Positions 1 to 7,317 of a DNA stretch of 64,000 nucleotides are shown piece after piece (position 1 is the stretch's first letter; each line of letters opens with the position of its first letter). This DNA is from Candidatus Latescibacterota bacterium (lineage in GTDB: Bacteria; Latescibacterota; UBA2968; UBA8231), in contig JAJDUT010000013.1 of NCBI GenBank assembly GCA_022826515.1, positions 1 through 64,000 of the forward strand, read 5' to 3'. The notes beneath the pieces are model-generated. The model did no database searches and was not told where the DNA came from. It saw only the letters and a program-made list of their open reading frames with translations. Position numbers and translations under genes: made by a program.

Positions 1-40
1 GGCTTGCTCCAAGGTGCGCTTGAATGTATGTATTAACATG

Positions 41-112
41 GTGCAGCTCCGGAGATGAGAGTTTTATTTGCTTGCTTGGCAGCGTCAAATAAAACGCAAC
101 TCCGGACTGCAC
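41..112. repeat. Long imperfect inverted repeat (stem-loop)
   Basis: The left arm (41-70, GTGCAGCTCCGGAG then TTTTATTTG) pairs with the right arm (86-112, CAAATAAAA then CTCCGGACTGCAC) around a 15-base loop, with a few bulges. It lies just downstream of the minus-strand gene that ends at 124, so it could stop transcription there. It has no conventional terminal T-run beyond the internal TTTT. A small mobile palindrome is an alternative. Nothing else is visible in bases 1-123. Confidence 0.6.
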
Positions 113-123
113 TACAACTTATA

Positions 124-624
124 CTACTGTCGTGTACTTAGGTAAATGAGTAACAGGACGAGCGCGATTACAGTGATGCCGCCGGCTTGGAGCAAAAGCT
201 GGCCGTAGCGCTCCCAATCGTGGTCCTGACGGACCTTGAACTTGGGGCGCACCACTTCTTCATGGAGATCCACCTGAAAACGCTGCTCGTTGATGAGGCG
301 GACTAGATGGGGATCGTAGTCGGCAATGGCCTTTAGGACCATGCGTTTGCGGCGCGCGGCTTTTTCAGCGCAGGCCCGCTGGGCGTCCTTAGCCGCGACC
401 TTGCCCAGAGCAGTGGACTGGTCGGCGCTGCGAGTACTGGTCTTCTCCCGCGCCAAATTCTCGGCCAAGCGGCTGAGCGCTTCGCGGCTTTTCACATTGT
501 CCTGAATAACGGTATAGCAGGTGTCGATAAAGCGGCTAAAATCGGCGAGAATTTCCTCTTCCGAAAGCCCCAGCAAGTAGGACTCTTCGATCATCTCTTC
601 AATGGTGTCTTTGACGTCAGCCAT
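124..624 (-). CDS. Tail-anchored hypothetical protein
   Basis: The product is about 166 residues and its family is not recognised. The body is hydrophilic and helix-rich. A central Lys/Arg/Ala-rich segment (QRACAEKAARRKRM) suggests a coiled coil. A single hydrophobic helix at the extreme C-terminus (GGITVIALVLLLIYLS) is followed by only three residues, so the protein is probably anchored in the inner membrane by its tail with the body in the cytoplasm. I chose the ATG at 624 (MADVKDTIEEM) because AGGG lies about nine bases upstream; an in-frame extension to 684 is possible but looks non-coding. The gene ends about 12 bases after a long stem-loop and stands 100 bp downstream of the NAD(P)HX repair gene on the same strand. 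Function cannot be assigned. Confidence 0.6.
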   Translation of the reverse strand: MADVKDTIEEMIEESYLLGLSEEEILADFSRFIDTCYTVIQDNVKSREALSRLAENLAREKTSTRSADQSTALGKVAAKDAQRACAEKAARRKRMVLKAIADYDPHLVRLINEQRFQVDLHEEVVRPKFKVRQDHDWERYGQLLLQAGGITVIALVLLLIYLSTRQ

Positions 625-730
625 AACGCAAGCCCTATAAATCCTGTTGGTTAAATGAAAAGCCAAGAAATACCCCACCAGCACTCCGTTTTCACTTCCA
701 TTTCCAGATTAAAGCATCGCTTCAAACATG

Positions 731-2293
731 TCAAGCAGACCGCGCCACGCCCACCATAGCCAAGGCGATTTCTTCGGCTATGTCGCCCGCCCGCATCCCC
801 CATTCCCCCAGTCGCTCGACCGCCCGATCCCCAGCCCGACCGTGGACATAGACCCCGAGGCAGGCTGCGGTTTCCGCGTCTAGCCCTTGGGCTATCAGCC
901 CGGCGATGATCCCGGTCAGCACGTCGCCCGACCCGGCCGTGGCCATACCCGGATTGCCCGTGGAGTTGACCGCCACCCGCCCATCGCGTAACGCTACGAC
1001 AGTCGGCGCACCCTTCAACACAAGCGTCGCGCCAAATTCGCCAGCAAAGTCGCGGGCCACTGCCATGGGTGCCTCGGCAATCTGCCGTTTATCCAACCCG
1101 CTCAAGCGGGCGAACTCGCCCACGTGGGGCGTGAGAACCAGCGGTGCCGGGCGGCCCTTTAGCACTTCGGCTTGACCGGCGAATGCACTAAGCCCGTCCG
1201 CATCCAAAACGAGGGGCAGCTCGGTTTGCAACACCAACCGCCTCACCAGTTCTTCAGTCTCTCGGTAGCGCCCCAAACCCGGCCCCAAAGCCAAAACATC
1301 GGCCCTCGTCAACATAGCGCTGATCTCACCCAAGGCCCGCAGCGACAAACAGCGCCGCTTGCGCACTTCCGGCAACGGCCGGGTCATCACCTCCGAGAGC
1401 TTGACTTCGAGAATGTCGTTGAGACTTGCGGGCACCCCTAGATGGACGCGGCCAGCCCCGCTTCTGAGCGCGGCATCCGCGGTCAGCGCGGCCGCCCCGG
1501 TCATGCCCACCGAACCCGCGACCACAGCCACCATCCCGCAACTCCCCTTGTGCTCGTCGCCGCGACGATGCGGCACGAGCGGCCCCAGCCCCTCGGCGGA
1601 AAGCAGTAGGGCTTGGGCAGCCGCATCGCGCAGAATGGACTCGGGGAAGCCGATATTGGCCAAGTGCAGCGCACCGCAATGCGACCGGCCGGGATAGAAT
1701 AGCTGCCCGACTTTGACCAAGCCGAAGGTCACTGTCAGCACCGCTTGAACGACCGCGCCGTGGACCTGCCCGGTGTCGGCTTCGACCCCCGAGGGAATAT
1801 CCACGGCCACTACCGGCCTTTCGCAATGGGCCATGCGCTCGATGACGTGCGCCATGGCGGGACGGGGAGCTCCGCGCAATCCAGTCCCCAAAAGCGCGTC
1901 TATCACCAAGTCGGCTTCCTGGATCGCGGCGTCGAGCGGGGCCAAGTCCTCGCCGAGCACTTCGACGGCTCCGCCCTCCTGTTCACAACGCCGCAAGTGC
2001 TCGGCCGCAGCTCCTTGCACCGCCGCGCGGTCTGCCGCGAGGAAGACGCGCGCCGACCCACCGCCAGCGCGCAAGAGCCGAGCTACAGCAAATCCATCAC
2101 CGCCATTGTTGCCTTTGCCGCACAAGACCACGGCCTGCAAACCGGCCAAGCCATCCCAGCGCGCCGCAATGGCCGCAATCACCTCTGCACCCGCTCGCTC
2201 TATGAGTTCGGCGCTAGAAATACCCGCCTCTGCGATCGTGCGCTGATCGACCGCGGCCATTTCTCGGCCCGTTACCAGTTTGGGCAAGTCCAT
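731..2293 (-). CDS. nnr: Bifunctional NAD(P)H-hydrate epimerase / ADP-dependent dehydratase
   Basis: This cytoplasmic metabolite-repair enzyme restores NAD(P)H from its hydrated forms. The N-terminal YjeF-type epimerase half (about residues 1-215) shows the nucleotide-binding GKGNNGGDG motif and DALLGTGLRG. The C-terminal ribokinase-like dehydratase half (about 225-515) shows LGPGLGR, VLKGAPTVV and the catalytic-loop signature GSGDVLTGIIAGL. The length of about 520 residues matches the fused bacterial form. The ATG at 2293 has GGGAGG seven bases upstream; a TTG at 2308 would overlap the preceding gene and is less likely. The gene starts two bases after the stop of the membrane-protein gene, so they are probably cotranscribed. 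Confidence 0.95.
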   Translation of the reverse strand: MDLPKLVTGREMAAVDQRTIAEAGISSAELIERAGAEVIAAIAARWDGLAGLQAVVLCGKGNNGGDGFAVARLLRAGGGSARVFLAADRAAVQGAAAEHLRRCEQEGGAVEVLGEDLAPLDAAIQEADLVIDALLGTGLRGAPRPAMAHVIERMAHCERPVVAVDIPSGVEADTGQVHGAVVQAVLTVTFGLVKVGQLFYPGRSHCGALHLANIGFPESILRDAAAQALLLSAEGLGPLVPHRRGDEHKGSCGMVAVVAGSVGMTGAAALTADAALRSGAGRVHLGVPASLNDILEVKLSEVMTRPLPEVRKRRCLSLRALGEISAMLTRADVLALGPGLGRYRETEELVRRLVLQTELPLVLDADGLSAFAGQAEVLKGRPAPLVLTPHVGEFARLSGLDKRQIAEAPMAVARDFAGEFGATLVLKGAPTVVALRDGRVAVNSTGNPGMATAGSGDVLTGIIAGLIAQGLDAETAACLGVYVHGRAGDRAVERLGEWGMRAGDIAEEIALAMVGVARSA

Positions 2294-2295
2294 GC

Positions 2296-3036
2296 TCAAG
2301 CCTCCCAAGGGCGGATCAGTTCGCGCAACCGACGCGGGGCTTCACTGGGCAGCGGTTGGCCTGTGTACTTGGGCAAGAGCGCGCGAAAGCCGACGCTGAT
2401 CCACAAGGCCCAAGCCGCCAAGCCGCCGCAGAACAACCCCAAGCCAGAAGCGATGCCAAGACCGAGGGCCAAGCCTGCGGTCAGCAAAAAAACCAACGAG
2501 AGTTTTACATTATCGACCGACAGGAGAAAACTGTAGCGCACCGTGGACCACACCGACCCCTCCTGGGTGACCAGCACCGGAAAAACATACACCGCCACCA
2601 TGCCCACCAGCAGCAGGAACCAAACCATCAGCCCGCCCAAAAACACCCCCAGCCAGCCGCCGATCCGCTGATAAAAAACCACGTTGGCCAGCACCAGCGC
2701 GACCGCGGCGACCATCAGCAACCCCAGTGCGAGGGCGCGCCAAAAAAACGCGCGGCCAGCCGCCCAGAACTCCCGCAGACCAAAGTCCCTGTCCCGCGCC
2801 CAAGCGGCCCCAGCGGCGAAGAGCATCGCCGTAGCCGGTGCGCTCAACAGCAGAGTACCGGCTAAGACAGCAGCCCCCACCAGCCCCAAGCCGCCCAGCC
2901 CAAACCCTACTTGCAACAGCGCGTAGGCCCCGCCGATCCAAGGCAGACTCAACGCGCTCCACAGCAAGTTGTAGCCCACCAACCCGCCCAAGCGGTCGTA
3001 CGCCATCCACAAGAAGCGTCGCAGGTTTTCGCTCAA
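2296..3036 (-). CDS. DUF624/YesL-like integral membrane protein
   Basis: The 246-residue protein has about five or six transmembrane helices (roughly residues 18-45, 50-75, 98-120, 125-155 and 178-215). The N-terminal layout (LWMAYDRLGGLVGYNLLW) and the spacing of the helices resemble the DUF624/YesL family, whose members often sit with carbohydrate uptake genes; the biochemical role is unknown. The start is a TTG at 3036 with GGAGG about four bases upstream, and it overlaps the stop of the upstream M20 peptidase gene (TTGA), which suggests translational coupling. It is followed after two bases by the NAD(P)HX repair gene. The family assignment comes from general resemblance only and is moderate. 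Confidence 0.7.
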   Translation of the reverse strand: MSENLRRFLWMAYDRLGGLVGYNLLWSALSLPWIGGAYALLQVGFGLGGLGLVGAAVLAGTLLLSAPATAMLFAAGAAWARDRDFGLREFWAAGRAFFWRALALGLLMVAAVALVLANVVFYQRIGGWLGVFLGGLMVWFLLLVGMVAVYVFPVLVTQEGSVWSTVRYSFLLSVDNVKLSLVFLLTAGLALGLGIASGLGLFCGGLAAWALWISVGFRALLPKYTGQPLPSEAPRRLRELIRPWEA

Positions 3037-4271
3037 TGGACCTCCAAACCGCGCAGCATAAACTCGGCGTACGTGCGCGCGGTCAGCACCAAGTCGCGCA
3101 CCCGCACGCGCTCATCCACTCCGTGCGCGCGCTCGCCCTTTACGCCATAACCAATGCCGGGCAGGCCGCCGTCAACCGCAAAGTAGTGCAGATCTGTAAA
3201 GCCAGAACTGAGCCGGTAACTAGCGGTGCGGCGGCGCACGGCTTGCACGGCCTGGGCAAAGGCCTGGGGCAGCGCGTGTTCGGCATCGACGACGCAAGGT
3301 TCAATCCGCAAAGGCGCTGCCACTCGGCAGGGCGGCTCAGCGGCTCGCTCCACTGCGCGTCGCAACTCGCGCTCGACGGCCACAAGTTGCTCGCCGGGCA
3401 CTAAGCGGCGGTCCAGCGAAAAGCGGGCATAGGCGGGCACGGTGTTGACCTTATCGCCCTCCCCGCCCGAGAACGTGCCGCCAATATTGAGCGTCGGGTT
3501 GCGCGACCGACCGTCGAAATCCTCGTAGCAGCGCTGGGGAGCATTCAGTTTCCGCTTGTAGGCTTGTAACTTCTGCACTACGCCGGCCATGCCTTCAAAG
3601 GCGTTGACTCCCTGTTCCGGGCTAGAGGCGTGGGCGGCCTTGCCCGTCAATTCGACCTCCAACCACAACACGCCGTTGTGGCCGCAGCCGACCTGCGTCC
3701 CGGCTGCTCCCTCGCAAACGACCGCAAAATCGGCGTTCACCAGCCTCTTGTTTACAATCCATCCCGCGCCCAATTGGCCGCCGGTCTCCTCGTCCGCGGT
3801 GAACGAACACTCAATGTTAAAAGCCGGCTCAGCACCTGATTCCTTGAGCGCCTCCACAGCCATCAGCAACGCGGCGATCGCCCCTTTCATGTCCCCGGAG
3901 CCGCGGCCGTAGAGCGAATCGCCGGCCACCCCTGGCTCAAAAGGGTCGCCGAATTTCCACTGCCCGGAACAAGGCACCACGTCGTAGTGGGCATTGAAGT
4001 GCACCGTCTGCGGTCGGCCCACGTCCCACCGAGCAATCAAGTTGTAACGCGGGAACTCGTCCGAGCCGAGCACGCGGCGCACCTCTTGGTCTGGGACGCG
4101 GTGGACTTTGGCCTGCATATCCAAATCCTGACAGCGCCCCAAGAGCGCGTCGGTCATCGCTCGATAGTTTCGCCCCGGTGGATTAGTGGTATCCACGCGC
4201 ACGAGCGTCTGCAAGCTGCCGATTAGCTGCTCTTGGTGTTCTTCGATGTATTGGTGTATCACAGATTTCAT
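3033..4271 (-). CDS. M20-family metallopeptidase / deacylase (ArgE/DapE type)
   Basis: This 412-residue protein belongs to the M20 family of co-catalytic zinc amidohydrolases, which includes acetylornithine deacetylase, succinyl-DAP desuccinylase and carboxypeptidase G2. Metal-site motifs are present: HFNAHYDVVP (first His and the bridging Asp region), GRGSGDMKG and the catalytic Glu pair in ADEETGG. A dimerisation-domain insertion lies at about residues 200-320, and a C-terminal GGLPGIGYG segment carries the last metal-site region. Substrate cannot be told from sequence; no arginine or lysine biosynthesis gene is nearby. The ATG at 4271 is the first in frame. The stop overlaps the start of the following membrane-protein gene, indicating an operon that runs through the NAD(P)HX repair gene. 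Confidence 0.9.
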   Translation of the reverse strand: MKSVIHQYIEEHQEQLIGSLQTLVRVDTTNPPGRNYRAMTDALLGRCQDLDMQAKVHRVPDQEVRRVLGSDEFPRYNLIARWDVGRPQTVHFNAHYDVVPCSGQWKFGDPFEPGVAGDSLYGRGSGDMKGAIAALLMAVEALKESGAEPAFNIECSFTADEETGGQLGAGWIVNKRLVNADFAVVCEGAAGTQVGCGHNGVLWLEVELTGKAAHASSPEQGVNAFEGMAGVVQKLQAYKRKLNAPQRCYEDFDGRSRNPTLNIGGTFSGGEGDKVNTVPAYARFSLDRRLVPGEQLVAVERELRRAVERAAEPPCRVAAPLRIEPCVVDAEHALPQAFAQAVQAVRRRTASYRLSSGFTDLHYFAVDGGLPGIGYGVKGERAHGVDERVRVRDLVLTARTYAEFMLRGLEVH

Positions 4272-4332
4272 AGATCAGCCATAGTAAGCTGAGCGCTTTG
4301 GGATCAAAGAAGTTATCCGATTCTCTTTGTCC

Positions 4333-5052
4333 TTATTTGTCCGACTTTGTTCTCGACCACTTGCTTTCTTTGATAATACGAGGTTTAAGATCAGCAGGCT
4401 TACTGGGCCTGTGGGATTGCGTCTCAGGCTTACTGGTCTGCGAGGACCGTTGGGTACTACCTTGTTGCTTGGCCATGATATTGATCTCCTTGAGATTCGT
4501 TACGTGAACTCGATGGGTCTTCTCTCCATGAGTCAACAAATAATAAGGTACTACCGAAATCAGAAGAGCTACTAGCCCGCATGCTATGGCGATCTTTGCG
4601 TTATTGAGGTAACCCAGCTTCTTCCGGTTGTTTTCAAAGTTCTCATGGGCTGACTCTTCGTACTGACTCAGAAGGTTCCTCTCAATGTCCTCCTCTATAA
4701 GTGCTTGGATGTTATTTCTATCATTGTTCTGGTAGTAGTCTTCCAGAGCACGAACTTGCCCTCTCCATTCCACGGGAGTATTCAGGTAGTAGTACCCCCT
4801 GCCGATATATGCAAGAAGCAAGAAGAATATAGCTACCACGATGGCGACGAGGAGTCCAACCGCGGCGATAGCGAATATTGAGCCAGCAATACCGGGCAAG
4901 TTCTGTGGAACCTTCTCCGCAAACAGAGCCACTACACCGGCAAGGAGAGCTACTACGCCGGCAGGCAACGATAGACTTGCATTGATCCTATCCTTGCGCT
5001 CAATCTCCATCTCATAAGTGCGTCGTGCAAAGTCGAATAGATGGTCCGGCAT
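4333..5052 (-). CDS. Hypothetical membrane protein with three transmembrane helices
   Basis: The protein is 239 residues. Two adjacent hydrophobic helices (about 28-48 and 55-85) form a hairpin. A soluble, acidic, coiled-coil-like middle region (about 95-150, EDYYQNNDRNNIQALIEE) follows, then a third helix (about 152-173) and a very basic, Ser/Pro/Lys-rich tail. The topology resembles small effector-type membrane proteins of defence or signalling loci, but I do not recognise a family. The DNA is visibly less GC-rich than its neighbours, which fits recent acquisition. It is flanked by a peptidase and a dioxygenase with no obvious functional link. The ATG at 5052 is the only plausible start. 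Confidence 0.65.
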   Translation of the reverse strand: MPDHLFDFARRTYEMEIERKDRINASLSLPAGVVALLAGVVALFAEKVPQNLPGIAGSIFAIAAVGLLVAIVVAIFFLLLAYIGRGYYYLNTPVEWRGQVRALEDYYQNNDRNNIQALIEEDIERNLLSQYEESAHENFENNRKKLGYLNNAKIAIACGLVALLISVVPYYLLTHGEKTHRVHVTNLKEINIMAKQQGSTQRSSQTSKPETQSHRPSKPADLKPRIIKESKWSRTKSDK

Positions 5053-5140
5053 CTAGTATTGTCCTGTGCTTTATCTCCTGTCTTTGGCAGCGAGTTTAAA
5101 AAAAAAGACAGTGTTTCCCTCTCAGGAGATAGGGGTTAGG

Positions 5141-6622
5141 TCAGAACGTAGTCTCCTTGGTCGTTATGGGGCACCAACGCGCCGCGGTCAAATGGTGCAG
5201 CAAAACACCTTGGGCCTCGGGCGTGCCAATCTGTTCCAGGGCCGCCGTACTGTGCCCCTGAACGTAGCGATTCTCGTCGCTGAGGGCCGCGGCCAACGCA
5301 TCTGTGGCCGCGGCCGCGGCCGGGCCGAAGTGGGCCAGGGCATAGGCAGCATTGAAGCGCACCTGCTCGTCCTCGTCCGCCAGCAGCGCAGCCAACGCGG
5401 GCACGGAGGCTTCTGGATTCAACTCAATGGTTCCGAGGGCCTCGGCCACGTTGCGCCGCACCCATGCGTCTAGATCGTCAGCCAGCTTGCACAGGGCATC
5501 CACGGCGTCGGTTCCAGCGCTTGCCCCCATGTCACCCAGTGCGTACGCGGCAAAACCCCGCACGTGTTCCCGCTCGTCGCCGAGAGCCGCAACCAAGGCG
5601 TCCACCGCTTCCTCCCCCACTGCACCGAGTGCATACGCCGCGTTGAGACGCACGTGTTCGCGCTCGTCGTCAAGGGCTGCAATCAACGGGCTTACTGCGG
5701 CCGCGCCCACTGCACCGAGTGCATACGCCGCGTTGAGACGCACCGGCTCGGCCTCATCGCCCAGAGCGCCAATCAGCACGTCTAGTGCGGGAGCGGCCTC
5801 CTCCCCCAACCTGCCGAGGGCGTCGGTCGCGGCCAGGCGTTGTTCCAACGTCCCGTTAAGGGGCTCGCTTAATTGCTCAATTTGCCCGTTGGCCCCGGCG
5901 CGATTTTGGGCTCCCGCGTGCCAATCCCATATCCGCGACCACACGACTCGATGCTTGCGAGAGGGCGTGGAGCCGTTGGCCGGCCACCCCGGGGCTTGGA
6001 TGTTCCAACTGGGCCGGCTCGGCTCGCTGAGGCGGGTAAATTGGAACTTCATCATGTAGCGGTTGGCCGCCGTGCTGTTGGGCATGGCCCGGTGCCACAA
6101 ATCAAAATGCACCAAGGTGCAGGTGCCGGCCTCGCCGAGGACCGGCAAGTGCCGCTCGTCCTGCTCGTCGTCTGCGCGGCCGTTGTAGTAGTGCGTGCCG
6201 GGCATGACGGCAGTAGGGCCGTTTTCCAAGGCGACGTCTTGGGGGTAGTAGAAGATCATCACCCAGCGATTGCGGTGATAGCGCACCTTGTGATAGCCCC
6301 AGTAGCTGTCCTTGTGCCAGCCACCTCCCTCGCTGCCGGCCGGATTGATGTGGCAGTGGCGATGGGCGTGCATGATGTAATCCTCCCCCACCACCGAAGT
6401 GAGGGCACCGCGCACGACCGGATCGTCAAAGACCTGCTGCAACGCCGGGATGCGGGGCAGGATGTTGTTGCCGGGATTGCCCTCCTTAGCAAAGACCTCT
6501 TCCGTGCGCTGGTAGATGTCTTGGTGGAGGGAGGCAGGCAGCGAGGATTTGAGCGTGAGATAGCCCTCGGCTATAAACTGCTGCATCTCCTCGTCGCCGA
6601 GGAGGTACTGAGGGTCTAGCAT
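5141..6622 (-). CDS. PhyH-family dioxygenase fused to HEAT repeats
   Basis: The N-terminal part (about residues 10-240) is a phytanoyl-CoA-dioxygenase-like Fe(II)/2-oxoglutarate oxygenase. It shows the iron-ligand pair HKD in GGGWHKDSYWGYH, a distal His in FDLWHRAMPN, and a following Arg/Lys region (NRYMMKFQF) for 2-oxoglutarate. From about residue 250 to the end come six or more HEAT/PBS-lyase-type repeats of about 31 residues with the recurring core VRLNAAYALGAVG. Neighbouring repeats are nearly identical at DNA level, with a 93-bp period (about 5600-5770). Such repeats usually bind proteins, so the oxygenase may act on a protein-bound or large substrate; the substrate is unknown. The ATG at 6622 has AGGAG eight bases upstream. 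The gene stands alone. Confidence 0.88.
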   Translation of the reverse strand: MLDPQYLLGDEEMQQFIAEGYLTLKSSLPASLHQDIYQRTEEVFAKEGNPGNNILPRIPALQQVFDDPVVRGALTSVVGEDYIMHAHRHCHINPAGSEGGGWHKDSYWGYHKVRYHRNRWVMIFYYPQDVALENGPTAVMPGTHYYNGRADDEQDERHLPVLGEAGTCTLVHFDLWHRAMPNSTAANRYMMKFQFTRLSEPSRPSWNIQAPGWPANGSTPSRKHRVVWSRIWDWHAGAQNRAGANGQIEQLSEPLNGTLEQRLAATDALGRLGEEAAPALDVLIGALGDEAEPVRLNAAYALGAVGAAAVSPLIAALDDEREHVRLNAAYALGAVGEEAVDALVAALGDEREHVRGFAAYALGDMGASAGTDAVDALCKLADDLDAWVRRNVAEALGTIELNPEASVPALAALLADEDEQVRFNAAYALAHFGPAAAAATDALAAALSDENRYVQGHSTAALEQIGTPEAQGVLLHHLTAARWCPITTKETTF

Positions 6623-6698
6623 GAGAAGTCTCCTGAGATGATGAGAGCAAGGGCGAGTTCAATCAAAAAAGTATCGCCGGAGGCCGGGTAGAGCAAAC

Positions 6699-7277
6699 CT
6701 AAGATACGGGCCGCGCTGTCCCCCATTGGGGTAGCTTATCCAATAAGTGGCGCAACGCCGCCTCTGGCGTCATCTCGTCCATGTCCAATGTTACATGGGC
6801 TTGGTCAAAGCCGCCTTGGCGCTCGGCTAACAGCGGCCGGAGTTCCCCCGTACTTTCGGGCGGTTGCATCAGCAGCGGATGCGACCCTACGGCTTGGTGG
6901 CGCAGTTTCCAATAGGTGCTAGCCAGCGACAACTTGAGATACACCAACGTCGCTTTGTCCAGCACCTGCTGGAGGTTAGTCTCTTTGATCAGCGCCCCAT
7001 CGCCCAAGACGATGATCCCGGGCGGACGAGTGGTCAGCGCTTGGGCGAGGAAGCGGTCCTCTAATTGGCGCAGCGCCTCTATACCCTGCATCTGCACGAG
7101 GGAAACCAAGGACTGGCCGGCCTCGTGTTCGATCCAGCGGTCCACCTCAATGAGAGGCAAGCCGCTCAACGCGGCCAAGTCGCGGCCCAAGCCGTGCTGG
7201 TCAACGCCTAAGAAGCCGATGAGAGCGACCGGACGCTGCAACAGGACCAGCGGCCCATGTTCGTAGTAATTAGACAA
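6699..7277 (-). CDS. Shikimate-kinase-like protein lacking the Walker A lysine
   Basis: The 192-residue protein has the overall layout of AroK: a buried first strand and P-loop position (VALIGFLGVDQHGLGRDLA), a substrate-binding region (LPLIEVDRWIEHEAGQSL), an LEDRFL helix and a strand-loop LGDGALI in place of the usual GGG loop. The P-loop reads G-V-D-Q-H-G where active kinases have G-x-G-K-S/T, so the phosphate-binding Lys and Ser/Thr are absent. The GGG loop is GDG, and the usual FR before LE is LR. It is therefore probably not an ordinary shikimate kinase; it may be a pseudokinase or have another role. The start is a TTG at 7277 with weak upstream signals, so the N-terminus is uncertain. 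It lies 40 bp downstream of the large FlgD-tail gene. Confidence 0.75.
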   Translation of the reverse strand: MSNYYEHGPLVLLQRPVALIGFLGVDQHGLGRDLAALSGLPLIEVDRWIEHEAGQSLVSLVQMQGIEALRQLEDRFLAQALTTRPPGIIVLGDGALIKETNLQQVLDKATLVYLKLSLASTYWKLRHQAVGSHPLLMQPPESTGELRPLLAERQGGFDQAHVTLDMDEMTPEAALRHLLDKLPQWGTARPVS

Positions 7278-7317
7278 GGCGTTCGTTAAAAATCCCGCGC
7301 TCGTAGGCGCGTTCCAA

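Noticed and set aside
5079..5110. TGTCTTT/AAAGACA hairpin with an A/T-run upstream of the 239-residue membrane protein gene
   Set aside because: The stem is only 7 bp, weak and AT-rich, so it does not support a terminator call.
5590..5780. Near-identical 93-bp units
   Set aside because: They encode HEAT repeats in frame inside the PhyH fusion gene; not a non-coding repeat or CRISPR.
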